This document shows positions 35,584 through 44,499 of a stretch of 64,000 nt of DNA, piece after piece. The stretch comes from an uncultured Aquimarina sp. GTDB taxonomy: Bacteria > Bacteroidota > Bacteroidia > Flavobacteriales > Flavobacteriaceae. Position 1 is the stretch's first letter. Every line of letters begins with the position of its first letter. The stretch spans positions 620,001 to 684,000 of the forward strand of contig CANMDW010000001.1 of NCBI GenBank assembly GCA_947496705.1. Direction: 5' to 3'. The translations under genes and the position numbers were made by a program. The notes below the pieces were generated by a model that saw nothing but the letters and a program-made list of their open reading frames with translations, ran no database searches and was not told where the DNA came from.

Positions 35584-37656
35584 ATGAAACTAGGAATCGA
35601 CATAGGAGGAACTTTTACAGATTTTGTGCTGTTTGATACCAATAGTGATCAATTGTTTTTTGCTAAAACCCTCACTACCTACCCAGAGCCTACCGTTGGA
35701 ATTTTTAATGGGATCCGGGAACTGGAAGATAAATTTGGTTTCACTATAAACAAAGTTAATGATATTGTACATGGTACCACTTTGGTCACTAATGCAGTAA
35801 TTGAGCGAAAAGGAGCCAAAACTGCTTTTATCACTACCAAAGGCTTTGAAGATGTTCTGGAAATTGGCCGGGAGATGCGGTATGACATTTATGATATCTT
35901 TCTCACAATGCCTAAACCTTTGGTTCCCCGAAATCTGCGAATGGGCATTTCTGAACGGGTAGACACCCATGGACATGTGCTGACACAACTTCAAAAAGAA
36001 GAATTACAAACCGTAGTTGAAGAGTTGAAACGTAACCACATTGAATCTGTAGGAATTTGTCTGTTAAATTCATTTGCCAACACAAGTCATGAGCAGGAGT
36101 TAGGGAATTTTTTAGCTAAAAATGCCCCTGATATATATTTCAGTCTTTCTTCAGAGATTATGCCAGAGATCCGGGAGTATGAGCGTAGCTCTGCTACTGC
36201 GATGAACGCCTATGTGCAACCCATTACCGATACCTATTTAAAGGATTTTGAAACGCAATTACATTCTTCCGGATTTACCGGAAATATCAATATTATGATT
36301 TCTAGCGGAAAACTAACTACGATTGATGGAGCAAGAAAGTCTCCAATTCATCTATTAGAGTCTGGCCCGGCGGGTGGGGCCATGGCAGGTGTTTTTTACG
36401 GAAGCCTTCTGGAAGAGAAAAATCTCTTATGCTTCGATATGGGAGGAACCACGGCAAAAGCGTGTATTATTTATGAAGGGAAACCCGAGATCACCAATCA
36501 TTTTGAAGCTGCAAGAGTACAGCGTTTTAAAAAAGGCAGTGGACTTCCGGTACGCATCCCTGTAATCGATTTGATAGAAATAGGAGCAGGCGGTGGCAGT
36601 ATTGCCCGGGTAAATACTATTGGTTTGTTAACAGTTGGGCCCGATAGCGCCTCATCTACTCCCGGTCCTGCCAGTTATGATCTGGGAGGAGAGTTCCCGA
36701 CGGTCACCGATGCCGATCTGGTATTAGGGTACCTGAATGCCGATTATTTTCTGGGTGGTGAGATGAAACTTAGCATTGATAAAGCAAAAGAAGCGATTCA
36801 AAAACACCTGGCAGGTCCATTGCAAATTTCGGTAGAAGATGCCGCGATGGGTATCCATAAAATTGTTAACGAAAATATGGCCAATGCGGCCAGGGTGCAT
36901 ATCCTGGAGAAAGGAATGGATCCAAGGCATTTTAATATGATTGGTTTTGGTGGAGCTGGACCGGTACACGCCTTTGGGGTAGCTAAACTGTTGCATGTAA
37001 ACCGATTGATCATTCCCGTAGGTGCTGGAGTAACTTCGGCCTTAGGATTTTTGGTTTCGCCTGTGGCAAGTGAAAAAATACAAAGTCATATTGCGCAATT
37101 AAATCATTTAGATTGGAATGCAGTAAATGATTTTCTCGGCGATATGGAAAAGGAAGGTTATGAATTTCTTGAGCAATCCGGAATTTCAGATAATAAGGCC
37201 TCTGTGCAAAGAATTGTGGATATGCGATATAGTGGTCAAGGTCATGAAATTACCATACAGCTACCTCAAGGTAAATTAGATAAAAATTGCTTACCTGAAA
37301 TTGAAAAACGGTTTATAAAAGAGTATGAATTTAGATATAATCGTTCTATTGAGGGAATACCATTAGAAATGGTAACCTGGAGAGTAATTGTGCAAGGGCC
37401 AACTCCTCAAATGCAAGTAAAACAGTTCTCTAAAACAGGAAATACTACCGACTCTTATAAAGGAACCAGAAAAGTCTTCTTTGAAGAAACCGGATATCTG
37501 GATTGCCCTGTGTATGACCGATATGCCTTGAAACCAAACGAAAAGTTCGATGGCCCCGCTATTATTGAAGAAACAGAAAGTACAACAGTGATTGGTGTAA
37601 ATAGCACCATACAGGTAGATACGCACAAGAATATAATTATCGACTTACAATACTAA
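35584..37656 (+). CDS. hyuA: HyuA: ATP-dependent hydantoinase/oxoprolinase-family subunit A
   Basis: This 690-residue protein opens with LGIDIGGTFTDFVLFD (ATP-binding), has HGTTLVTNAVIERKGAKT, then SGPAGGAMAGVF, CFDMGGTTAKACII and GFGGAGPVHAFGVAKLLH, all canonical for HyuA/5-oxoprolinase/acetone-carboxylase-type proteins. The family couples ATP hydrolysis to lactam/hydantoin opening or ketone carboxylation. Its HyuB partner is 2.3 kb downstream, separated by two genes and a strong operator. The arrangement fits opening of a five-membered lactam ring. Confidence 0.9.
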   Translation: MKLGIDIGGTFTDFVLFDTNSDQLFFAKTLTTYPEPTVGIFNGIRELEDKFGFTINKVNDIVHGTTLVTNAVIERKGAKTAFITTKGFEDVLEIGREMRYDIYDIFLTMPKPLVPRNLRMGISERVDTHGHVLTQLQKEELQTVVEELKRNHIESVGICLLNSFANTSHEQELGNFLAKNAPDIYFSLSSEIMPEIREYERSSATAMNAYVQPITDTYLKDFETQLHSSGFTGNINIMISSGKLTTIDGARKSPIHLLESGPAGGAMAGVFYGSLLEEKNLLCFDMGGTTAKACIIYEGKPEITNHFEAARVQRFKKGSGLPVRIPVIDLIEIGAGGGSIARVNTIGLLTVGPDSASSTPGPASYDLGGEFPTVTDADLVLGYLNADYFLGGEMKLSIDKAKEAIQKHLAGPLQISVEDAAMGIHKIVNENMANAARVHILEKGMDPRHFNMIGFGGAGPVHAFGVAKLLHVNRLIIPVGAGVTSALGFLVSPVASEKIQSHIAQLNHLDWNAVNDFLGDMEKEGYEFLEQSGISDNKASVQRIVDMRYSGQGHEITIQLPQGKLDKNCLPEIEKRFIKEYEFRYNRSIEGIPLEMVTWRVIVQGPTPQMQVKQFSKTGNTTDSYKGTRKVFFEETGYLDCPVYDRYALKPNEKFDGPAIIEETESTTVIGVNSTIQVDTHKNIIIDLQY

Positions 37657-37657
37657 T

Positions 37658-39106
37658 ATGGTGTATGATATTTTGATTATAGGAGCCGGTACCGCAGGAA
37701 TGACCTGCGCGATTTCTGCTGCACAACGAGGTCTTAACGTAGGAGTGATAGAAAAGTCTGATCTTGTAGGTGGTGCATTACACTGGTCTGGTGGTCATAT
37801 GAGTGCAGGTGGCACCAGGATTCAACAAAGAAAAGGCATTGAAGACAGCCCACAAAAGCACCTGGAAGATATTTTTAGGATTAATAAAAATACAGGAGAC
37901 CCTGATCTCATTAAAATGGCTGTAGACGAAGCTCCACGTACCATTGATTGGTTAGAAGATTTGGGATTTGAGTTTGCACCAGAATCTCCCAGAATTATTT
38001 ACGGCCACGTAGCCTATGATACTGCCCGTACCCACTATGGAATTGAAAAAGCAATGAGTATATATAAGGTATTATTGCCTCTATGGGAAAACTATGTTGA
38101 TAGTGGAAATATAACATGCAATTTTCGTAACGAATTTATAGGTATAGATAAAACAGCAGACCGTTTTGATACAGTGGTTTGCAATACCAATAATGGAGAG
38201 AAAATGTATCAGGCAAGTAATATCATCATCACATCAGGCGGTTATGGAAGTAATCCTGAGTATTTTAATCAAAAACATCCAAACGTTCCTTTAATGAGTT
38301 CTTGTTATCCTGCCTCGACCGGAGATGGTCATAAAGTACTGGAGCAACACGGTGCCGAGTTTAGAATGGGAGGTTTTCATCTACCAAGTATAGGCGGGAT
38401 CGAATTGGAAGAAAATAGTGGGCGATGTAATTTTAATATTGCCTGGGCGGCGGTAATGACTTCAATATACCGACAACCCAGAGATATCTATGTAAATGCC
38501 GAAGGAAAACGCTTTATGGCAGAAGATGAAGCTGATGCCGAAGCCAGAGAACATGAAGTAATGAAACAACCTGGTTGGTATTTTTGGGTCGTTTTTGATG
38601 AGAAAGCATTAACTACCAAAGATGCTAATGGAATAGAAAATCCCATCATCATGGGGTGGAGCGTAGATCGTATCAAAGAAGAAGCACAAAAGAACAAAGC
38701 ATTATGTGTTGCAGATACTATCGAAGAACTCGCAAAAAAAGCAGGACTTCCAGCAGATAACCTTACAGACACTGTACTTGATTATAATAAAATGGTGTAT
38801 AAAAAACTTGATCCTATCCCGATAGCTGTCGGGATGGGAAGATTATATTTTGAAGATGCCATAGATCAACCGCCTTTTTATGCCTTAAAAGTTCATGCAT
38901 CTGTATTGGTAACTTTTGGAGGAATCAAAGTCAATAAGAATTTGGAAGTTTTGGATAAAAACGGAAAAGTAATGAACGGATTATATGCCGCAGGAGAAGT
39001 TCTTGGACTTGGAGCCACCAGCGGAAGTTCTTTTTGCAGCGGAATGGCAATTACACCTGCATTAAGCTTTGGACGTATTTTAGGAAGGACTTTAGGGGCG
39101 AAGTGA
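37658..39106 (+). CDS. Fumarate-reductase/3-ketosteroid-dehydrogenase-like FAD protein
   Basis: This 482-residue FAD-binding-2 family flavoprotein begins DILIIGAGTAGMTCAISAAQRG and has VVGGALHWSGGHMSAGG, FRMGGFHLPSIGGIEL, and the C-terminal FAD motif NGLYAAGEVLGLGATSGSSFCSGMA. No cytochrome or FMN domain is attached, and no signal peptide. It reduces or forms a C=C bond next to a carbonyl or carboxyl. It starts 2 bases after hyuA and thus is cotranscribed with it. In a bilin-like hypothesis it could reduce a methine or vinyl bond, but this is speculation. Confidence 0.88.
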   Translation: MVYDILIIGAGTAGMTCAISAAQRGLNVGVIEKSDLVGGALHWSGGHMSAGGTRIQQRKGIEDSPQKHLEDIFRINKNTGDPDLIKMAVDEAPRTIDWLEDLGFEFAPESPRIIYGHVAYDTARTHYGIEKAMSIYKVLLPLWENYVDSGNITCNFRNEFIGIDKTADRFDTVVCNTNNGEKMYQASNIIITSGGYGSNPEYFNQKHPNVPLMSSCYPASTGDGHKVLEQHGAEFRMGGFHLPSIGGIELEENSGRCNFNIAWAAVMTSIYRQPRDIYVNAEGKRFMAEDEADAEAREHEVMKQPGWYFWVVFDEKALTTKDANGIENPIIMGWSVDRIKEEAQKNKALCVADTIEELAKKAGLPADNLTDTVLDYNKMVYKKLDPIPIAVGMGRLYFEDAIDQPPFYALKVHASVLVTFGGIKVNKNLEVLDKNGKVMNGLYAAGEVLGLGATSGSSFCSGMAITPALSFGRILGRTLGAK

Positions 39107-39117
39107 AAAATTTGAAT

Positions 39118-39195
39118 GCGTTAGGGATAGGAGCAAGCTACCTATGTAGCGCGGATAGCCCGACCTGAGCCTTAAGCGAAGGTAACGCCCAAATT
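39118..39195. repeat. Dispersed intergenic repeat fragment
   Basis: The text around ATGTAGCGCGGATAGCCCGA resembles an intergenic repeat of Flavobacteriia known to me. It separates the flavoprotein gene from the next. No gene. Confidence 0.4.
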
Positions 39196-39227
39196 ATAAA
39201 GAGACTGTAAACACTCATTTTTTTAAC

Positions 39228-39929
39228 ATGCCATTAACAGCCAAACAAATCATAGAAAAAACAATTGCATCCAATGGCGGTGATCATTGGAAACATCCGA
39301 AAACCTTGATATTAGATGGGAATGCACGAATGTATGCCCAAAATGAACCCGATTTGGTATTGAATACCTATAGGATGCATCGTGTTTTTCCTGATACCAA
39401 TGCACGGGCCCGGCAAGCCAATGGTAAAGTAGCGATTCTGGCAAAATCAAAAGATATCGTGTTTTTTGACCTCCGTTTTGATGGCACTACATCAGATATA
39501 TATTTGTCTGATCGGGCGAAGCAGTTGCAGGATCATTTTAAGTGGAGTAATAATTTTGGGTTTGGGATTATTCGTTTTGCCATCGATCAAAACCTGGAGT
39601 ATTCGCTTACCGATGTATATCATTTTGGAGAAATCCCTTGTTATTATATAAAAATCAAGGATGCATCAGGCCAGGAAACTATTTTTGGGATCGAAAAAGA
39701 GAAATTTCAGATCCTTTATATGGGATTTGATACCCCATTGGGTTTTCATCTTCGCGAATATGGTAATTTTAACAGAGATGAGATGGTACCCTTTGTGATG
39801 CCGCAGTCACTCAAGATTTATTATGATGATTTTCTTTGGTTTGAAGTGCAATGGGAAACATTTAAGGTAAATTTATCTATCGAAGATAAAGTTTTTGAAA
39901 GAAGTGCATCAAAATCACAACAAAATTAG
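39228..39929 (+). CDS. Unrecognised soluble protein, beta-rich
   Basis: This 233-residue protein lacks a signal peptide. I do not recognise it. The pattern is beta-rich: IILDGNARMYAQ-like opening, VFFDLRFDGTTSDIYLSDRAKQ, YSLTDVYHFGEIPCYYIKIKD, QILYMGFDTPLGFHLREYG, DDFLWFEVQWETFKVNL. The layout loosely recalls LolA/lipoprotein-carrier folds. It is encoded between the FAD gene and hyuB, and its stop codon lies inside the perfect operator palindrome of the next unit. Confidence 0.5.
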   Translation: MPLTAKQIIEKTIASNGGDHWKHPKTLILDGNARMYAQNEPDLVLNTYRMHRVFPDTNARARQANGKVAILAKSKDIVFFDLRFDGTTSDIYLSDRAKQLQDHFKWSNNFGFGIIRFAIDQNLEYSLTDVYHFGEIPCYYIKIKDASGQETIFGIEKEKFQILYMGFDTPLGFHLREYGNFNRDEMVPFVMPQSLKIYYDDFLWFEVQWETFKVNLSIEDKVFERSASKSQQN

Positions 39930-39950
39930 TTAACTTAGTTAACTAATTTT
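39922..39950. promoter_or_regulatory. Perfect 29-bp MarR-type operator before hyuB
   Basis: Arms AAAATTAGTTAACT and AGTTAACTAATTTT around one base, identical in reverse complement to the site at 21926-21954. It overlaps the preceding stop codon and lies 6 bases before the hyuB ATG, so it would block a leader or initiation region. It also implies that hyuB starts its own transcript. Confidence 0.8.
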
Positions 39951-39956
39951 AGGTTC

Positions 39957-41573
39957 ATGGAATCCATAACAACATTTAGTCCGATTGCATTGAGTATTTT
40001 ATGGTCACGACTCATCAGTATTGTAGATGAGGCTGGGACTACTTTGCAACGTACTTCGTTCTCTACAGTTACAAGGGAGTCTAATGATTTTGCAGTGGTG
40101 TTGATGGATCGTAAAGGGCGTTCGATTGCGCAATCCAGTGTATCGGTGCCTTCATTTTTGGGAGTGTTACCGATGTTGACCAAAGCTTTACTGGAGGATT
40201 ATTTTCCTCTGGAAACCTGGAAAGAAGGTGATGTGGTAATGACCAATGACCCCTGGCTTTGTGCTGGTCATAAACCTGATATTGGCATTGTTTCTCCTGT
40301 TTTTTATAAAAAAGATTTAATTGGTTTTATAGGCACTATTGCGCATTCTCCCGATATGGGTGGTGTTTTATGGGGAGCCGGCTCCCGGGATTTATATGAA
40401 GAAGGTCTTATGGTACCACCAACAAAATTAATTTCTGAAGGAAGACCTAATGATACCTTATTTGCTATTTTAGAAGCCAATGTGCGTGCTGCCGATCAGA
40501 CTATTGGCGATATCAAAGCCCAGATTGCTGCTAATGATCAGGGGATCAAGTCGCTAATGAAATTGATGGATGAAAATAAATTAACCGATTTGCAGGATTT
40601 GGCAGATGCAGTGATCCATGCCTCAGAAAAAGCGATGCGCGAAGCGTTGCTCATTGCACCAGATGGAAGCTATTCCTATAGTTATGATACTGATGGAGAC
40701 GGAAAAGGAAACGGATGCCATTTTGAGATAACCATTTCTATCAAAGGAGATGAAATCCATGCTGATTATACGGGTACTTCGGGAGCACATCCGCTAAGTA
40801 TTAACGCAGTGTTAAATTATACATACGCGTATACTGCATATCCTATTAAATGTACTTTTAGCCCTGATGTACCCAATAATGACGGTTCATTTTATCCAAT
40901 AAAAGTAACTGCACCAAAAGGATGCCTGGTGAATGCTCAAAAACCGGTTCCGTTAGGAGCCAGGAATATTACGGGAAATATGTTACATTCGGTAGTGTTT
41001 GGGGCTTTGGCAAAAGCAGTGCCCAACCAGGTACAGGCAGATTGCGGGAGTGCGTGTTGGTGCATCGTACTCAATGGAACACACAAAGGAAAAGAGTTTG
41101 TAGAATATTTCTTTTTGAATGGAGGGTATGGAGCACGACCCAATATGGATGGAGAGCATGTATTAAGTTTTCCGACCAATGTAGCTAATGTACCTGTTGA
41201 AGTATTAGAAAGTGACATTGCGGTACTGGTTACTGAAAAATCACTGGTACCAAACTCTGGAGGAGAAGGACAATATCGGGGCGGACTCGGGCAACGTTTC
41301 AGTTTTAAAAATGTTGGAGAACACCCATTGAATATATCATTATTGACTGAAAAAACAAAAACTTCTGCTAAAGGGATTCTGGAAGGGAAAGATGGAAAAA
41401 CAGGATCTTTGGAAATCGTGCCTCATCGCGATTTTCCACCAAAAGGCTTGGATAAATTATACCCCGGAGAAGAACTGATTCTAACATTGCCAGGAGGTGG
41501 AGGATATGGCAATCCTGAAAAAAGAGATAAGAGATTGATCGAAGAAGATCGAGTATTAGGGTACATTACATAA
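39957..41573 (+). CDS. hyuB: HyuB: hydantoinase/oxoprolinase-family subunit B
   Basis: This 538-residue protein has the HyuB landmarks: RLISIVDEAGTTLQRTSFSTVTRESNDFAVVLMDRKG, NDPWLCAGHKPDI, IAHSPDMGG, LNYTYAYTAYPIKCTF, GARNITGNMLHSVVFGAL, and GGEGQYRGGLGQRF with a PGGGGYGNPEKRD C-terminus. It works with HyuA in ATP-dependent hydrolysis of cyclic amides. It starts a four-gene run with the methyltransferase, a small protein and a SnoaL-like protein. Confidence 0.9.
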   Translation: MESITTFSPIALSILWSRLISIVDEAGTTLQRTSFSTVTRESNDFAVVLMDRKGRSIAQSSVSVPSFLGVLPMLTKALLEDYFPLETWKEGDVVMTNDPWLCAGHKPDIGIVSPVFYKKDLIGFIGTIAHSPDMGGVLWGAGSRDLYEEGLMVPPTKLISEGRPNDTLFAILEANVRAADQTIGDIKAQIAANDQGIKSLMKLMDENKLTDLQDLADAVIHASEKAMREALLIAPDGSYSYSYDTDGDGKGNGCHFEITISIKGDEIHADYTGTSGAHPLSINAVLNYTYAYTAYPIKCTFSPDVPNNDGSFYPIKVTAPKGCLVNAQKPVPLGARNITGNMLHSVVFGALAKAVPNQVQADCGSACWCIVLNGTHKGKEFVEYFFLNGGYGARPNMDGEHVLSFPTNVANVPVEVLESDIAVLVTEKSLVPNSGGEGQYRGGLGQRFSFKNVGEHPLNISLLTEKTKTSAKGILEGKDGKTGSLEIVPHRDFPPKGLDKLYPGEELILTLPGGGGYGNPEKRDKRLIEEDRVLGYIT

Positions 41574-41588
41574 AAAAAGAAGATAAAA

Positions 41589-42776
41589 ATGGCAGCAAAG
41601 AATTTACCACCAGTATGGAATAAGATGGCAAAACATGCCATGCTTCCGGAAACGACACATGACGAAAGAGCCAGATACAATTTTCTGGCAAATTTAAACA
41701 AACACCTCGCACATGTTTCTCAGGGAAATAAAATTGCTTTTGAAAAACGGGTAGTACCAAAATTTGAAAAAGAACATGGGCGTACAATTCGGGATAGGGA
41801 AGAACTTAAAGATGCTATTAGTAAAGATCAGCAATATCAATCCTGGTCGTCTTTGCGAAGATGCACTATGGAAATGCGACAGCAGGCAGGGCGGTCATTA
41901 GTACTACGCCAAGCTGAAGCATTACGGGATAAAGCCAGAAAGCTAAATGAGGGGAAAGATACTTTGGTATTAGATCCCACTTGCAAAGTTCCAGATTATT
42001 TGATGGCGGTAGATAACCATCTCATGCCAGGGAGCTATCATACCGAATTGATAGAAGGAGATGTAACAGCGGCAGCAAATTATGATTCGGGAGTTTTTGT
42101 AACAACAGCAGGCCTTTTGGGGCGATATAATGATGGAGGAGGAAAAGCGATAACCAGCTGGATGAAGAAAACATATCCGAATTTTGACCCAAAGCGTATT
42201 TTGGATATTGGTTGTGGTATGGGACACAACGTTTTACCTATTGCCAGAGCATATCCTAATGCCGAAATTATAGCGATCGATACAGGGGCTCCTATGTTAC
42301 GATATGCACATGCCCGAGCTATAGACCTGGGAATTACGAATGTTACTTTCGTACAAATGGATGCTGCAAAAACTACCTTTGAAGATGAATCGTTTGATTG
42401 GGTACAATCCACGATGTTTTTACATGAAACCGGCGGAAAATCTATTTATAGAATTATGAATGAAATATACAGGTTGTTGAAACCGGGCGGAATTACTTTG
42501 CATATTGAGCAGCCACAGTATACAGATGATATGAGTTTGTATGAAAAATTTATTCGAGATTGGGATGCGTATTACAACAGCGAACCGTATTGGTCTAAAA
42601 TGCATGATATTGATCCAATTAACTTGATGACCGTTTCGGGATTTAGAAAGGAAGATTTTATGCAAATAGGAGCCAAAGCCGAAAATGACCTGGATGACGG
42701 TAGCCAAAAAACCGATGAACCCGAAGACCACGGCCGTTCACCAATCTGGAATGTGTTTGGAGCTTTTAAAAACTAA
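41589..42776 (+). CDS. SAM-dependent class I methyltransferase with long N-terminal extension
   Basis: This 395-residue protein has a class I Rossmann fold at residues about 195-320: RILDIGCGMGHNVLPIARAYP (motif I), IIAIDTGAPMLRYAHARAID, VTFVQMDAAKTTFED, and RLLKPGGITLHIEQ. The first about 190 residues (from PPVWNKMAKHAML through RYNDGGGKA) are not recognised and may bind the substrate or dimerise. It lies 15 bases after hyuB and could methylate an intermediate, which would be unusual in a catabolic set. Role open. Confidence 0.78.
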   Translation: MAAKNLPPVWNKMAKHAMLPETTHDERARYNFLANLNKHLAHVSQGNKIAFEKRVVPKFEKEHGRTIRDREELKDAISKDQQYQSWSSLRRCTMEMRQQAGRSLVLRQAEALRDKARKLNEGKDTLVLDPTCKVPDYLMAVDNHLMPGSYHTELIEGDVTAAANYDSGVFVTTAGLLGRYNDGGGKAITSWMKKTYPNFDPKRILDIGCGMGHNVLPIARAYPNAEIIAIDTGAPMLRYAHARAIDLGITNVTFVQMDAAKTTFEDESFDWVQSTMFLHETGGKSIYRIMNEIYRLLKPGGITLHIEQPQYTDDMSLYEKFIRDWDAYYNSEPYWSKMHDIDPINLMTVSGFRKEDFMQIGAKAENDLDDGSQKTDEPEDHGRSPIWNVFGAFKN

Positions 42777-42788
42777 TAATAGTAAAAC

Positions 42789-43142
42789 ATGATTGATTAT
42801 ATAAAATTAGCATCAAATAAATCCAAAGGAAAACGTCCGTACTTTTATGATGATCCTGCGGTAGAACGAGTATTAAATATTACAATGGCCGTAGCGGGAG
42901 AACTGGCCGTAATGCGGGAGCGGATGGATAGTATAGAGCGTATTTTGGAAAAGAAAGGTTTGTTGTCCCGAGAGGAAATAGAAAACTATGTGCCAGATTC
43001 TAAAGAAACAGAGGATCAACGTCAGTTGTGGCATAGTGAATATATTTCAAGGATTTTAAGAATCGTACAACAGGAAATGGAAGAGTTGGAGAACCCGGAT
43101 AAAAGCCTTGAGGAAATAGCAAATGATATTAATGAGATGTAA
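42789..43142 (+). CDS. Small helical protein of unknown function
   Basis: This 117-residue protein is mostly charged helix: PAVERVLNITMAVAGELAVMRERMDSIERILEKKG, then QDQ-like stretches and VQQEMEELENPDKSLEEIANDINEM. A coiled-coil segment is likely around residues 25-60. No signal peptide, no known motif. It lies between the methyltransferase (12-base gap) and the SnoaL-like gene (1-base overlap), so it is probably a helper or subunit for one of these. Confidence 0.55.
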   Translation: MIDYIKLASNKSKGKRPYFYDDPAVERVLNITMAVAGELAVMRERMDSIERILEKKGLLSREEIENYVPDSKETEDQRQLWHSEYISRILRIVQQEMEELENPDKSLEEIANDINEM

Positions 43143-43555
43143 TGATATTAGCAGATCGAATCCGTAGATTTTATAATGCGATCATTGCAAATGAGATTGA
43201 TAAAATCAATGCATCTTATTGTCCTGATGAAGATACGTATGTTGTGCTCGAAGGGCCAAGATTTACTACCAAAGGACATATCCAAATATCAAAAGGGTGG
43301 AGAGATTTTTGCGATTCAAAAATTGTCCTCGATAAAATCGAATGGATCGAAGGCCCTTTTGAAGAAATACAAGGTGATATGGGTTGGCTTGCCGGGATCA
43401 TCGAAATTTATGTCTCTATCGATAGAAAACAGTTTATGAACACCTTTCGTGCTTCTTTTGTGCTTAAAAAAGAGCAGGATGATTGGAAAATTCGTCACGA
43501 ACACGTTTCTGCACCACACGCAGATCCCTATGGAATTGGAGATTGGTTAGAATAA
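43142..43555 (+). CDS. SnoaL/NTF2-like protein
   Basis: This 137-residue product has the NTF2-like pattern: LADRIRRFYNAIIANEIDKINASYCPDEDTYVVLEGP, TKGHIQISKGWRDFC, and the final strands FRASFVLKKEQDDWKIRHEHVSAPH, typical of SnoaL-like cyclases, isomerases or steroid-isomerase-like proteins. Its ATG overlaps the stop of the small gene. It is the last gene of the island's plus-strand run and is followed by a strong terminator. Confidence 0.75.
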   Translation: MILADRIRRFYNAIIANEIDKINASYCPDEDTYVVLEGPRFTTKGHIQISKGWRDFCDSKIVLDKIEWIEGPFEEIQGDMGWLAGIIEIYVSIDRKQFMNTFRASFVLKKEQDDWKIRHEHVSAPHADPYGIGDWLE

Positions 43556-43583
43556 TAGTAAAAAGTATGACCCATATATCTCC

Positions 43584-43621
43584 AACAAAAAACCCAGATC
43601 ATCTGATCTGGGTTTTTTGTT
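43584..43621 (+). terminator. Strong rho-independent terminator ending the island
   Basis: A 38-base palindrome with stem ACCCAGATCA/TGATCTGGGT, flanked by A-rich and T-rich tracts, follows the SnoaL-like gene by 28 bases. It fits as the end of the hyuB transcript and works in either direction. Confidence 0.85.
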
Positions 43622-43871
43622 GCTGTGTGAGCGAGGAGACTCCCTTCGACTCGTGCCTCGTTTTATCCTGAGCCAAGTCGAAGGGCTCGGGATAAACCTG
43701 TCTGCAGACAGTCAGGCTTCTCGTCTCTCCCAAGTAAAATCAAACTTTTGTATACAAAAAAAGCCTCTCGGTTAAGAGAAGCTTTTGGCTCTAGTTTAGA
43801 CTTGCGTTGATGATCGTAAGATATTTATTCGCTTGATAAATAGTAATGTATCCTAAATCCCTGTCTGACCA

Positions 43872-43889
43872 TCAGCTACCGCTTACCCA
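43872..43889 (+). repeat. Left arm of an 18-bp inverted repeat
   Basis: TCAGCTACCGCTTACCCA; its exact reverse complement is at 45310-45327. It flanks about 1.4 kb of gene-poor DNA with the heptad ORF. Confidence 0.6.
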
Positions 43890-44304
43890 CAAATATGGCG
43901 CTTAAAAGCGATTGATACTCATAATAAACTATTTTGTATCAACTAATTTAACACAGAACCCTAGTGAAACATCCCTCTTTGCCATACATCAGCTCGCCCA
44001 TAGCTATCGCTATGTCGTCTTCAAAGGAGGGCTATGTCCCATCAAGACAGTTACAATTTATCCTTCCCAAACTCTACCTGGCTTGGTAGACAGGCCCTCC
44101 AAAGGAAGGGCTTTCTGTCCAGGGAAAAGTCCTTTCCCCTGCCTAGCCGGCAGGCAGGCCTTTGGGGAGAGCCCGCCTGAATGACTTGGTCGGGCAGGGA
44201 TTTAGGAGAGGGGATTTACATATGCTGCCATCTCTTGGGACATAGCCCAAAGGAGAGGGTGAGGCCTGCCGCAGGAATGTCATAGGCTAGGCTTACTCTT
44301 TATA

Positions 44305-44499
44305 TTAAAAGATGTGTACACACCGTAGCTGACGGCCAGGGTGGTACTGATCCCTATTAACATCAGGATCAGGGACGGAAAGGCTGCTGGTACTGCCTTT
44401 GTCTATAATCACTACTACCATGTAATCGCTACCCTCGCTGTCCCCGATAACAATCAGTACCGATGTTGCTACAATTATGCTCCTCTTCTTTGCTGTCAT
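44305..44499 (-). CDS. Possible small hydrophobic protein overlapping the heptad ORF
   Basis: This 64-codon frame starts inside an ATGA overlap with the stop of the 118-codon frame, which hints at coupled translation. The start AKKRSIIVATSVLIVIG could be a short membrane segment; the rest is not recognisable. It is a doubtful gene, kept because of the ATGA overlap. Confidence 0.2.
   Translation of the reverse strand: MTAKKRSIIVATSVLIVIGDSEGSDYMVVVIIDKGSTSSLSVPDPDVNRDQYHPGRQLRCVHIF

Noticed and set aside
3074..43555. Nicotinate fermentation pathway of the Eubacterium type
   Set aside because: It shares a LeuCD-like dimethylmalate hydratase idea, but no methyleneglutarate mutase, methylitaconate isomerase or 2,3-dimethylmalate lyase of the isocitrate-lyase family is visible.
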